This document shows, piece by piece, positions 1 to 6,663 of a DNA stretch of 9,687 nucleotides. The stretch is from assembly GCA_025996755.1 (NCBI GenBank), contig BNTR01000108.1:1-9687 (forward strand). Direction: 5' to 3'. Under the pieces are notes generated by a model. It was not told the origin of the DNA, ran no database searches, and saw only the letters and a list, made by a program, of their open reading frames with translations. Positions within the stretch are counted from its first letter, which is position 1, and each line of letters opens with the position of its first letter. This stretch comes from Bacteroidia bacterium. GTDB taxonomy: Bacteria > Bacteroidota > Bacteroidia > Bacteroidales > Azobacteroidaceae. The position numbers and the translations under genes were made by a program.

Positions 1-180
1 GTTACAACGGCGAGAATAAGGTCGTTTGCCCCTGCAAAATGTCGTGTTACCACATTTTTTGCACCGGTAGCCATCTTCCCACTTGATTGCAGACAAGTAT
101 TGATAACAATCTGTATCTGTTTGAAACTGTCTGTAAAAATTGATTGAGTTCACTCCCATAAATTTTATCCTTTCTTCCAT
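1..180 (-). CDS. IS1595-family transposase, N-terminal part (runs off the left edge)
   Basis: Reading the minus strand from the ATG at 180 gives 60 uninterrupted codons to the window edge. Residues 10-40 have the pattern typical of the N-terminus of IS1595-family transposases: an F..F segment, a C-Y-x-Y-L run, then I-K-W-E-D-G-Y-R-C-x-x-C-G, the first half of a zinc ribbon. A later R-R-C-N is the start of the second cysteine pair. In this family the ribbon binds DNA and is followed by a DDE-type (DDN/DDE) catalytic domain, which would lie left of the window. A TAnnTTTG promoter core lies four bases before the ATG. Whether the element is complete cannot be seen, and its terminal inverted repeat was not identified. 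The family call rests on the zinc-ribbon layout alone, but that layout is distinctive. Confidence 0.8.
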   Translation of the reverse strand, partial: MEERIKFMGVNSINFYRQFQTDTDCYQYLSAIKWEDGYRCKKCGNTTFCRGKRPYSRRCN

Positions 181-184
181 GCTA

Positions 185-192
185 CAAAGGTA
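185..192 (-). promoter_or_regulatory. Bacteroidota -7 promoter element of the transposase
   Basis: The minus strand reads TACCTTTG, a perfect TAnnTTTG core, ending four bases before the transposase ATG. The transcript would therefore start at or beside the start codon. The core lies inside a small inverted repeat, GCTAC-AAAG-GTAGC (181-194). No convincing TTTG -33 element was found at the expected spacing. Confidence 0.55.
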
Positions 193-244
193 GCAAATTA
201 TTGGGGCGACCTAAACGCCTATACCAACTTTTATTTATTGAAGT

Positions 245-396
245 GTCAAAGTCAGGAAGCAGTCTATCGGCGACCAAAAATGGTTCGCGTTCTTCGGACA
301 AGGGTTGGATGCTTTTGCCGAATGGCGCAGATTGGATTATCCGCAATTAGTGGCAGGTCCCGCTTCCGTGTTGGAAGGCAAAAAGCGAAATTACTT
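245..396 (+). pseudogene. Remnant of a SusD/RagB-like outer-membrane lipoprotein gene
   Basis: The plus-strand frame with codon starts at 245, 248 and so on encodes a segment containing I-G-D-Q-K-W-F-A-F-F-G-Q-G-L-D-A-F-A, then E-W-R-R-L-D-Y-P-Q-L and A-G-P-A. This matches the C-terminal region of SusD-like proteins (the SusD-like_2 type), where a QKW-ALF-QG-EA-AEWRR-GYP block is a hallmark. SusD proteins are surface lipoproteins that bind glycans or other nutrients with a SusC TonB-dependent transporter. Only about 50 codons remain. A TGA at 239-241 closes the frame upstream, there is no lipoprotein signal, and the similarity fades after about 396 into a hairpin. No SusC is present. The adjacent IS1595 transposase suggests that insertion and deletion broke the gene, but the missing 5' part could also lie left of the window. 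Confidence 0.7.
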
Positions 397-411
397 AATT
401 TTTTCTCAGTG

Positions 412-441
412 CACCCTCCCGCCTGCGTTGGTCGGAGGGTG
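412..441. terminator. GC-rich hairpin between the SusD remnant and korC, possible terminator
   Basis: CACCCTCC (412-419) is perfectly complementary to GGAGGGTG (434-441), with a 14-base loop. The hairpin starts 13 bases after the korC stop codon on the minus strand, a fitting place for a transcription terminator of korC. On the minus strand no U-tract follows; on the plus strand a moderately T-rich stretch follows. It may be a terminator without a clear tail or a small palindromic repeat. Confidence 0.4.
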
Positions 442-454
442 TTGTTTAATGATT

Positions 455-997
455 TTACACCGGCTTTATTATCTCCATTCCCCGCAAGATGGCTTTTTCA
501 TTCAGGGGGAGGTATTTGTGGTGGCGTTCGGGGATGGATTTTTTCAAGCCTGCGAGGACGTTGTCGAGTTTTACCATCGGGGCAACTTTAAGCAGCCCTC
601 CGAGCACCATCATATTGAACACTTTGCCTAATCCTTCGGCGTTGGCTGTATTGGCGGCGTCAATCTCGAAGATGCGGATGTCGGTGCGTGAGGGCTTCTG
701 TATGATGCTGCTGGTGTCGTAAATCAGGATGCCGCCCTTTTTCACGGTTTTTTCAAACTTGTCCAGCGAGGGCTGGTTGAGGACGATTGCGATGTCGTAT
801 TCGTTCAAAACGGGCGACGAGATGCGCTCATCGCTCAAAATGACGGTCACATTGGCAGTGCCGCCGCGCTGTTCGGGACCGTAAGACGGATACCAAGCGA
901 CCTCCTTGCCTTCGGTCAAACCCGAATAGGCGAGTATTTTCCCCATCGAGAGTACTCCCTGCCCGCCAAATCCTGCTATAATCAGTTCGTGTTGCAT
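455..997 (-). CDS. korC: 2-oxoacid (2-oxoglutarate-type):ferredoxin oxidoreductase, gamma subunit
   Basis: This encodes 180 residues of the pyruvate/ketoacid:ferredoxin oxidoreductase gamma-domain family. In the cytoplasm the complex oxidatively decarboxylates a 2-oxoacid to its acyl-CoA and reduces ferredoxin; the gamma subunit helps hold CoA and the complex together. The glycine-rich G-F-G-G-Q-G at residues 9-14 and Y-G-P-E-Q-R-G-G at 39-46 are signatures of the family, and V-L-N-Q-P-S-L and P-E-R-H-H-K fit the KorC/VorC subgroup. The open frame extends further upstream, but the ATG at 997 gives the conserved start (MQHELI) and lies about 25 bases after a TAnnTTTG promoter, so I chose it. 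The alpha and beta subunits, usually in the same operon, are not next to it. The exact substrate (2-oxoglutarate or branched-chain oxoacid) cannot be fixed from this subunit. Confidence 0.88.
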   Translation of the reverse strand: MQHELIIAGFGGQGVLSMGKILAYSGLTEGKEVAWYPSYGPEQRGGTANVTVILSDERISSPVLNEYDIAIVLNQPSLDKFEKTVKKGGILIYDTSSIIQKPSRTDIRIFEIDAANTANAEGLGKVFNMMVLGGLLKVAPMVKLDNVLAGLKKSIPERHHKYLPLNEKAILRGMEIIKPV

Positions 998-1022
998 ATA
1001 TCTTGATTTTCCTTTCCGCCTG

Positions 1023-1030
1023 CAAAGGTA
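1023..1030 (-). promoter_or_regulatory. -7 promoter element of korC
   Basis: The minus strand reads TACCTTTG, matching TAnnTTTG, 25 bases before the korC ATG. It is the mirror image of the plus-strand element at 1044-1051; the two cores are 13 bases apart, so the promoters overlap. Confidence 0.6.
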
Positions 1031-1043
1031 GCAAATTTTTTTG

Positions 1044-1051
1044 TACCTTTG
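1044..1051 (+). promoter_or_regulatory. -7 promoter element of the membrane protein gene
   Basis: TACCTTTG matches TAnnTTTG and lies 22 bases before the ATG at 1074. This placement supports 1074 rather than the upstream non-ATG starts in the same frame, which would lie within the promoter. Confidence 0.6.
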
Positions 1052-1073
1052 TCGCCGAAAAAAAAGACGAACG

Positions 1074-2366
1074 ATGAGACAGAAAAACAAACAAAGACAA
1101 GCAAAAACTGCGGCGAAAACGCCCGAAAAATCCCTGCCTTTCTTTGCAGTGGGAGCGTTCTTTATCGCACTGAGCCTCTTCCTGTCCTTTGCGCCCGGCG
1201 TGACGCGCGGCTGGGGGCTTAACCATATCGCCTTTTTTGACCCTTGGGTCATTGGCGTATTTTACGTGTTATTGCTATGCTTTTGGCTCCCGCAAACCAA
1301 TCAGTGGCTGGTGGCTCAAATCACGGCACTCAGTGGAGCACCAATCATTTCGTTTCTGCGCAAACACCGCTACGCGCTGTTTGCCATCCTCAGCCTCGTC
1401 GCCGTTGGCATTTTTCATTTGATGAAAATTAAATACATCCTCTTAGGCGATTTAGGGCTTAGAATTATGCAAATTGAAAATGGGGAAATAATGCACGAAG
1501 AGTATCTGTCCATGTGGATATTAAACCGCCTATACGTTTGGCTCCATGCGCATTTCAATTTCACAGGATACCAAACCGTAGAATTGGTAGATTACATAGT
1601 TGGAGCACCATTTATATTCTTTTCGCTGTGCACCGCCAATCTTTTGGGTAACACGTTTCTAAAAAAGGCAGCCGCTTTTGTCATCTCTACGCTGTCGTGC
1701 ACCATTTTACTCCACTTTTGCGGCTATAATGAGATGTATGCTTTTGCCTTATTGTTTTTGCAACTCTACCTTTTCACAAGTTTGTTGTGCCTCAAAGACA
1801 AAATTCATATCGCGGTGCCGGCATTCATTCTATTTGCCGGAATTGCTTTTCACTTGATGTTGGTGTGTATGCTTCCATCGCTTATCTTTTTGTTTTACGG
1901 CAAAGCACTTTGGAAACGTCCGTTTTTCAAAAACAAAAAGACAATTTTTTGGATAGTCTTAGTTTCACTTCCATTTTTATATCTTGCCTTCCAAAAATTT
2001 GCGCGTCCTATGATGTTGCCGTTAGAATCAACAGAAAGTGCATATACTTTATTTTCAATCGCCCATTTTAAGGAATTTTTCAACTCCCAACTGCTGGGCG
2101 GCGGCGTTGGTTTTTTGATATGGCTGATGATTTTGATTTACAGCATTGTTTTCAAGGTCAAATACAATCTCACGGCTTGGTTTTTCTTTATTGCTTCGTT
2201 GTCCATTGTGGGACTGATGTTTGTATTCGCCGCCGGTAGAGGTCTTGGCGACTGGGATATTTTTGCATTTGCGGCTGTGGTGTTCAATTTAAGCAATGCA
2301 GGCATCCTATTGGGGGGGGGGTACAAACGGAAAGGATTTGCAAAAACCTCAAATACGGCATCTTGA
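1074..2366 (+). CDS. Polytopic membrane protein, GT-C glycosyltransferase-like; N-terminal part of a frame-split gene
   Basis: The 430-residue product is very hydrophobic, with about nine or ten likely membrane helices after a basic N-terminus of some 20 residues. Three features resemble GT-C-type membrane proteins: an acidic residue in the first large loop (L-G-D-L-G-L-R, D126), a G-Y-N-E-M-Y block (217-222) and a G-D-W-D-I-F-A block (392-398) near the end. Such proteins transfer sugars from lipid carriers outside the inner membrane, but this role is inferred and weak. The frame reads L-G-G-G through a run of ten Gs (2312-2321), then continues 16 codons to TGA at 2364-2366. Those 16 residues look out of frame: the next frame instead continues into a membrane helix and TPR-like tail. 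By hand count the first 360 bases are about 50% GC and the next 360 about 40%, so the gene may be a mosaic. The start is ATG 1074, just after its promoter. Confidence 0.65.
   Translation: MRQKNKQRQAKTAAKTPEKSLPFFAVGAFFIALSLFLSFAPGVTRGWGLNHIAFFDPWVIGVFYVLLLCFWLPQTNQWLVAQITALSGAPIISFLRKHRYALFAILSLVAVGIFHLMKIKYILLGDLGLRIMQIENGEIMHEEYLSMWILNRLYVWLHAHFNFTGYQTVELVDYIVGAPFIFFSLCTANLLGNTFLKKAAAFVISTLSCTILLHFCGYNEMYAFALLFLQLYLFTSLLCLKDKIHIAVPAFILFAGIAFHLMLVCMLPSLIFLFYGKALWKRPFFKNKKTIFWIVLVSLPFLYLAFQKFARPMMLPLESTESAYTLFSIAHFKEFFNSQLLGGGVGFLIWLMILIYSIVFKVKYNLTAWFFFIASLSIVGLMFVFAAGRGLGDWDIFAFAAVVFNLSNAGILLGGGYKRKGFAKTSNTAS
2312..2321 (+). repeat. Run of ten Gs at the reading-frame break
   Basis: A T precedes and TAC follows a tract of exactly ten Gs. 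Upstream codons read in one frame up to the tract; the coding frame after it is offset so that one more G (11) or two fewer (8) would join the two open frames without a stop. Mononucleotide G-runs are prone to slippage in replication and transcription and to miscounting in sequencing. Confidence 0.9.
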
Positions 2367-2968
2367 TGGTCGCGGGTTTTTCCGTCCTGCATACGTCCGC
2401 ATGGCTATTCCTCAACAAAACGGAAGCCTCTCTTAAATGGACGGAATATGCGTATGAAACAGACCCCACGCACAGTGACAATGCGTATGTGCTTGGCGAC
2501 ATATTCGCCGGAAACAACCTGAACGAGGAGGCTGTCAAATGGTATGGGAGAAGTTATAGATTGGGACATTACAAAGCCGGACTTAAATACGCATTGCTAT
2601 TAGAGAAGTTGGGCAGAAAAGAAGAGATGTTGAGTACGTCTGAAAAACAGTATCGAGAGGGCAACGGACCTGCTGCTGCAAATAATTATGCAATAGATTT
2701 GTTAGAGTTAGGCAGAGCAGAAGAGGCTTGTGCTATTTCGGAAGCGAACATTAAGGAATACCCGAATTATCCCATCTCTTACGTTTTTTTATTAGATACA
2801 TACGAAAAAAGCGGCGATATGGATGCCGTCTATCGGATTCTTGTGCAGATGGAACAAGCCTACAAACAGTCACCGGAGAAATTTACGCAGCGATTGGAGC
2901 CGGAGGAATTAGATTTTTATTGGGGCGAACTTGCGAAACTGAGAAAAGCGCGGGCAGCGAGGCGATAG
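2366..2968 (+). CDS. Last membrane helix plus TPR-like tail; C-terminal part of the frame-split gene
   Basis: If read alone from ATG 2366 this gives 200 residues: a hydrophobic stretch (about residues 1-16), then helical repeats with TPR character (for example N-A-Y-V-L-G-D-I-F, N-E-E-A-V-K-W-Y, A-A-N-N-Y-A-I-D-L-L-E-L-G). TPRs mediate protein contacts. Read backward in the same frame to the G-run, about 14 more codons continue the helix without a stop, so this is almost certainly the C-terminus of the upstream membrane protein; the joined product would be about 630 residues. The upstream TGA overlaps this ATG (TGATG), so re-initiation could still make the tail separately. The C-terminus is basic (K-A-R-A-A-R-R). 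There is no independent promoter core. It could be a broken gene, a phase-variable gene or a sequencing artefact. Confidence 0.65.
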   Translation: MVAGFSVLHTSAWLFLNKTEASLKWTEYAYETDPTHSDNAYVLGDIFAGNNLNEEAVKWYGRSYRLGHYKAGLKYALLLEKLGRKEEMLSTSEKQYREGNGPAAANNYAIDLLELGRAEEACAISEANIKEYPNYPISYVFLLDTYEKSGDMDAVYRILVQMEQAYKQSPEKFTQRLEPEELDFYWGELAKLRKARAARR

Positions 2969-3008
2969 CACCAGCCCTGATGAATGTATGTCATTTCATA
3001 ATTTTTTG

Positions 3009-3016
3009 TACCTTTG
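3009..3016 (+). promoter_or_regulatory. -7 promoter element of aspS
   Basis: TACCTTTG matches TAnnTTTG, preceded by a T-run and lying 45 bases before the aspS ATG. The predicted leader of about 40 bases contains the heptad repeat at 3033-3055. No clear -33 TTTG was found. Confidence 0.6.
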
Positions 3017-3032
3017 CATCCGTTTGAATGGA

Positions 3033-3055
3033 CACATAACTCATAACTCATAATT
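3033..3055 (+). repeat. Short tandem heptad repeat in the aspS leader
   Basis: Three consecutive heptads read CACATAA, CTCATAA, CTCATAA, followed by TT. The 16 bases at 3040-3055 are identical to 7685-7700 before era. The repeat ends six bases before the aspS ATG. Confidence 0.75.
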
Positions 3056-3061
3056 ACAGCG

Positions 3062-4825
3062 ATGTATAGAACAAAAAACTGCGGCGAACTCCGCCTTGCA
3101 AACTTAAATGAAGAGGTGACCCTCGCCGGATGGGTGCAAAAAGCACGCAAATTTGGGGGGATGATTTTTATTGACCTGCGCGACCGCTACGGCATCACTC
3201 AGTTGGTGTTTAACAACGAGCAAAACGCCGCTCTGTGCGATGAGGCGGCGAAAGTGGGGCGCGAATGGGTGATTCAGGTGGTCGGAAAAGTGACCGAACG
3301 CTCGAACAAAAATCCGAATATCCCGACCGGCGACATCGAAATCACGGCATCCACGCTCACCGTGCTCAACCCGTCGGAAATCCCTCCGTTCACCATCGAA
3401 GACGACACAGACGGCGGCGACGAGTTGCGGATGAAATACCGCTACCTCGATTTGCGTCGCACGGCTGTTCGCGCCAATCTCGAACTGCGCCACCGGATGG
3501 CATTTGCCACACGGAGCTACCTCAACGACCAAAAATTTCTCGAAGTGGAAACGCCCGTCCTGATTGGCTCCACGCCCGAAGGGGCGCGCGATTTTGTGGT
3601 GCCCTCGCGGATGAATCCGGGCGAGTTTTACGCCCTGCCGCAGTCGCCACAGACGCTGAAGCAGTTGCTGATGGTGTCAGGCTTCGACCGCTATTTCCAA
3701 ATCGTGAAATGTTTTCGCGACGAAGATTTGCGCGCCGACCGCCAGCCCGAATTTACGCAAATCGACTGCGAAATGTCGTTCATCGAGCAGGAAGACATAT
3801 TAAAGATGTTTGAGGGCTTAACAAAATACCTGTTTAAGACCATCAAGGGCATTGATTTGGCGGATTTCCCCCGCCTGTCGTATGCCGAAGCGATGCGGTT
3901 GTATGGCTCCGACAAGCCCGACACGCGCTTTGGGATGCCCTTTGTAGAAATAAAAGACCTGACTGCCGGAAGAAATTTTGGCGTGTTCGACACATCTGAA
4001 TTTATCGCCGCGATTTGTGCTGAAGGCTGTGCTGGATACACACGCAAGCAGTTGGACGAACTAACAGAATTTGTGAAACGTCCGCAAATCGGTGCAGCGG
4101 GTCTTATTTATGTGCGCTACGAAGCAGACGGCTCGCTGAAATCGTCTGTTGATAAGTTTTATACGCCCGAAGACCTCAAAAAGTGGGCAGAGCGTGCCGG
4201 TGCGAAGCCCGGCGACTTGCTGCTCATACTTTGTGGAGCCACCGAAAAAACGCAAAAGCAGTTGGGCGAACTCCGCCTCGAGATGGGTTCACGCATGGGA
4301 TTGCGCGACAAAAACAAATTCAGTTGCCTCTGGGTAGTGGATTTCCCGCTCTTGGAATACGATGCCGAACTCAAACGCTATTTCGCTATGCACCACCCGT
4401 TTACAAGCCCGAAGCCCGAAGACATTCCGCTGCTGGACACCAATCCGGGCAAGGTGCGCGCCAATGCCTACGACATCGTCATCAACGGCGTGGAAATCGG
4501 CGGCGGCTCTATCCGTATCCATGACAGCGAGTTACAGAAAAAAATGTTCTCCATTTTGGGCTTTTCCGACGAGCAGGCGCAGGCGCAGTTCGGCTTCCTG
4601 ATGAACGCCTTTAAATACGGTGCGCCGCCCCACGGCGGCATCGCCTTCGGTCTCGACCGCTTCGTGTCGATTTTCGCCGGCTTGGACTCCATCCGCGACT
4701 GCATCGCTTTTCCGAAAAACAATTCCGGACGCGACGTGATGCTGGATGCGCCGTCGGCATTGGCGCAGGAGCAGTTGGATGAACTTTCTTTGCGGGTGCA
4801 ATTGGCACCTCAAAAAAAGATTTAA
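3062..4825 (+). CDS. aspS: Aspartyl-tRNA synthetase
   Basis: This 587-residue class II synthetase charges tRNA-Asp with aspartate in the cytoplasm. It has the expected bacterial length and order: an N-terminal OB-fold anticodon-binding domain ([11 protein letters not shown] near residue 20), the catalytic core, and the extra domain that bacterial AspRS carry inside it (roughly residues 280-420). Motif 2 begins [16 protein letters not shown] at residue 218. Motif 3 is G-L-D-R at 530-533, within [10 protein letters not shown]. The ATG at 3062 gives the typical start [10 protein letters not shown]. It has its own promoter and no visible Shine-Dalgarno sequence. Whether it also charges tRNA-Asn (non-discriminating type) cannot be judged here. 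The gene is intact. Confidence 0.97.
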   Translation: MYRTKNCGELRLANLNEEVTLAGWVQKARKFGGMIFIDLRDRYGITQLVFNNEQNAALCDEAAKVGREWVIQVVGKVTERSNKNPNIPTGDIEITASTLTVLNPSEIPPFTIEDDTDGGDELRMKYRYLDLRRTAVRANLELRHRMAFATRSYLNDQKFLEVETPVLIGSTPEGARDFVVPSRMNPGEFYALPQSPQTLKQLLMVSGFDRYFQIVKCFRDEDLRADRQPEFTQIDCEMSFIEQEDILKMFEGLTKYLFKTIKGIDLADFPRLSYAEAMRLYGSDKPDTRFGMPFVEIKDLTAGRNFGVFDTSEFIAAICAEGCAGYTRKQLDELTEFVKRPQIGAAGLIYVRYEADGSLKSSVDKFYTPEDLKKWAERAGAKPGDLLLILCGATEKTQKQLGELRLEMGSRMGLRDKNKFSCLWVVDFPLLEYDAELKRYFAMHHPFTSPKPEDIPLLDTNPGKVRANAYDIVINGVEIGGGSIRIHDSELQKKMFSILGFSDEQAQAQFGFLMNAFKYGAPPHGGIAFGLDRFVSIFAGLDSIRDCIAFPKNNSGRDVMLDAPSALAQEQLDELSLRVQLAPQKKI

Positions 4826-4845
4826 CCTCAATTTTTTAAAAATGT

Positions 4846-4876
4846 TTTGTTTGTATCAAAAAAATGCCTACCTTTG
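4846..4876 (+). promoter_or_regulatory. Promoter of the DUF177-rpmF-fabH operon
   Basis: TTTG at 4846-4849, a 19-base spacer and TACCTTTG at 4869-4876 fit the Bacteroidota consensus TTTG-N19-21-TAnnTTTG. It is the only promoter in the window with both elements well placed. Transcription would start near 4881-4884, leaving a leader of about 35 bases. Confidence 0.75.
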
Positions 4877-4900
4877 CGGAAATTTTTTGCGCAGGCATTT
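4862..4900. other. Inverted repeat overlapping the operon promoter
   Basis: AAATGCCT (4862-4869) and AGGCATTT (4893-4900) are perfect complements, 23 bases apart, with an inner GCG/CGC pair (4876-4878 with 4890-4892). The left arm touches the -7 element and the right arm lies in the leader. It could be an operator or, in transcripts reading through from aspS, a hairpin. Confidence 0.45.
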
Positions 4901-4916
4901 GAAATAAGACAGTGTT

Positions 4917-5420
4917 TTGGGAAAGTTTAGTGCATATAAAATCGACTTGACAGGTGGGAGGCAGGAGGTTCAAACATTTGAATATCTGCTTGATAATCAG
5001 TTTTTTGCAGACATCGAATCGGAAGATGTGCAAAAGGGGAAAGTCAAGGTTTCGCTCACGGTGACGGATGTAAACGGGACGTTTGTATTCGATTTTAAGT
5101 TGAACGGAAACGTGCTCATCGTGTGCGACCGCTGTTTAGACGAGATGGATTTTCCGATAGAAACGACTGCCAAATTGGTCGTCAAATTGGGCAAAGAATA
5201 CGCAGAGGGTGCCGATGATGTGATAACAGTTCCTGAAAAAGAGGGCTTTATCAATATCGCATGGTTTTTATACGAGTTTGTGGCGTTGGAAATCCCACTC
5301 AAACATGTGCACGCTCCGGGGCAATGCAACCGCGCAATGGTGGAGCATTTGAAACAGCACATTGTGACGGCAGAAAACGATGATGAAGATATTATCGACA
5401 ATGAAGAATTAGATGATTGA
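4917..5420 (+). CDS. DUF177 / YceD-family protein
   Basis: This 167-residue protein belongs to the YceD (DUF177) family, almost always encoded next to rpmF and linked to 23S rRNA or large-subunit ribosome accumulation; its biochemical role is not settled. The C-D-R-C-L-D block (C70, C73) in the middle, followed by V-V-K-L-G-K-E-Y, and the H-V-H-A-P-G-Q-C-N block near residue 135 are as in Bacteroidota homologues. The tail is strongly acidic. The start is inferred to be the TTG at 4917, because it gives the usual M-G-K-F-x-x-Y-K-I-D-L beginning and no ATG lies nearby in frame. It is the first gene of an operon with rpmF (38-base gap) and fabH. Confidence 0.88.
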   Translation: MGKFSAYKIDLTGGRQEVQTFEYLLDNQFFADIESEDVQKGKVKVSLTVTDVNGTFVFDFKLNGNVLIVCDRCLDEMDFPIETTAKLVVKLGKEYAEGADDVITVPEKEGFINIAWFLYEFVALEIPLKHVHAPGQCNRAMVEHLKQHIVTAENDDEDIIDNEELDD

Positions 5421-5458
5421 TGATTGAAAATATAAACATTTAAATAAAAATAAAGAAA

Positions 5459-5653
5459 ATGGCACATCCCAAACGAAGAGTAGGTAAAACAAGAAGGGAC
5501 AAACGACGGACACACGACAACGCTGTGCTGCCGCAAATCGCGCTGGACCAAACGACCGGCGAATATCATTTGTACCATCGCGCGCATTGGCACGAGGGCA
5601 AATTGTTTTACAAGGGCAAAGTAATTATCGACAAAGCAGCAGTCAATGAGTAA
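5459..5653 (+). CDS. rpmF: 50S ribosomal protein L32, cysteine-free form
   Basis: This 64-residue basic protein begins M-A-H-P-K-R-R and contains [10 protein letters not shown], the classic L32 N-terminus. L32 binds 23S rRNA near the base of the large subunit. Many L32 proteins carry four cysteines that hold zinc; here the positions fall in [14 protein letters not shown] and no cysteine exists anywhere in the protein, so this is a zinc-independent (C-minus) form. The start codon follows an A-rich leader without a Shine-Dalgarno sequence. Its stop overlaps the fabH start by eight bases, which suggests coupled translation. Confidence 0.95.
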   Translation: MAHPKRRVGKTRRDKRRTHDNAVLPQIALDQTTGEYHLYHRAHWHEGKLFYKGKVIIDKAAVNE

Positions 5654-6647
5654 GATTCGTGCAGTTATCACAGGGGTAGGGGGGGCTGTTCCTCAGTATC
5701 GTTTGACCAATGACGAGTTGTCTACCATGGTTGACACGTCTGACGAATGGATTCTCAAGCGCATAGGCATTAAAGAGCGGCGTGTTTTGAAACCCGAAGA
5801 AGGGCGAGGCATTTCGTATCTGGGGGTCAAAGCCGTTGAAGATTTGCAGCGCAAGCACCCTTTTGACCCTTCGGAGATTGAGGCTGTGGTGTTTGCGACC
5901 TCCACGCCGGATTACATTCTGCCCAATTCTGCCGCCCTCGTAGCGGCGCAAACAGGGATGACCAATGCGTTTTGCTTCGACATGGAAGCGGCTTGCAGTG
6001 GGTTTATCTATGCGCTGGAGGTGGCTGACGGCTTGATTGCCACCGGACGATATAAGAAAATCATGGTCATTTCCGGCGATGTGCTATCCGTGGTTACCGA
6101 CTACACCGACCGCAACACCTGCCCGATTTTTGCAGACGGTTGCGGTTGCGCCTTAGTGGAAGCCACCGAGGAAGATTTGGGCGTTATCGACTCCATTCAC
6201 CAGTCCGACGGCAGTTCGCCCGAAAGCCTGCACATGTATGGCGGCGGCTCGGCAAACCCCAGCACGCACGAAACGCTCGACCAACGCCTGCACTACATCT
6301 GGCAAGACGGCAAAGTGGTGTTCAAACGCGCCGTATCCAGCATGGTCGACTCCTGCGAACAACTCGTGAAACGCAACAACCTCACCAAAGACCAAATAGA
6401 CTGGGTAGTGCCCCACCAAGCCAACATGCGCATCATAGAAGCAGTGGCAAACTACCTGGATACGCCAATGGAAAAAGTGATGGTAAACATCGAAAAATAC
6501 GGCAACACCAGCGCAGGCACCATCCCGCTCTGCTTGTGGGAGTGGGAATCCAAGCTAAAAAAAGGTGATAACCTCATCCTGACCGCCTTCGGGGCTGGTT
6601 TCACGTGGGGGGCAACTTACTTGAAATGGGGTTATGACCCGAAATAA
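5646..6647 (+). CDS. fabH: Beta-ketoacyl-ACP synthase III
   Basis: FabH condenses acetyl-CoA (or another short acyl-CoA) with malonyl-ACP to start type II fatty-acid synthesis in the cytoplasm. The product is 333 residues, the usual length, and the catalytic triad is complete: Cys117 in E-A-A-C-S-G-F, His257 in V-P-H-Q-A-N and Asn287 in Y-G-N-T-S-A-G. The C-terminal G-A-G-F-T-W-G is also typical. The ATG overlaps the end of rpmF by eight bases (ATGAGTAA), indicating translational coupling. In many other bacteria plsX lies between rpmF and fabH; here it is absent. The gene is GC-richer than the RhuM gene that follows it. Codons 12-14 include a G7 run, but the frame is intact. Confidence 0.96.
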   Translation: MSKIRAVITGVGGAVPQYRLTNDELSTMVDTSDEWILKRIGIKERRVLKPEEGRGISYLGVKAVEDLQRKHPFDPSEIEAVVFATSTPDYILPNSAALVAAQTGMTNAFCFDMEAACSGFIYALEVADGLIATGRYKKIMVISGDVLSVVTDYTDRNTCPIFADGCGCALVEATEEDLGVIDSIHQSDGSSPESLHMYGGGSANPSTHETLDQRLHYIWQDGKVVFKRAVSSMVDSCEQLVKRNNLTKDQIDWVVPHQANMRIIEAVANYLDTPMEKVMVNIEKYGNTSAGTIPLCLWEWESKLKKGDNLILTAFGAGFTWGATYLKWGYDPK

Positions 6648-6659
6648 TTGTGAGTTATG
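6646..6659 (-). repeat. Inverted copy of the heptad repeat before the RhuM gene
   Basis: AATTGTGAGTTATG matches the reverse complement of 7687-7700 at 13 of 14 positions. It begins at the last two bases of the fabH stop codon and ends four bases before the RhuM ATG. Together with the copies at 7685-7705 it forms inverted repeats around the RhuM gene. Confidence 0.6.
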
Positions 6660-6663
6660 TTTT

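Noticed and set aside
238..631. Two plus-strand open frames (117 and 108 codons) as whole genes
   Set aside because: One is out of frame with the SusD motifs; the other contains part of the SusD remnant but then runs through the hairpin and antisense korC with meaningless sequence.
998..1252. Upstream extension of korC to 1252
   Set aside because: It would cross the korC promoter and the first codons of the divergent gene; the added residues are not part of the family, and ATG 997 gives the conserved start.
4997..5671. A 224-codon minus-strand open frame across DUF177 and rpmF
   Set aside because: It is antisense to two well-recognised genes and the intergenic gap, with a low-complexity serine-rich translation and no promoter.
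5679..5685. G7 run in fabH as a second phase-variable site
   Set aside because: The frame is intact, the run encodes a normal glycine-rich N-terminus, and switching off an essential-type gene is implausible.
6634..6663. ATG 6634 as the RhuM start
   Set aside because: It overlaps the fabH C-terminus and adds ten atypical residues; ATG 6664 fits the family.
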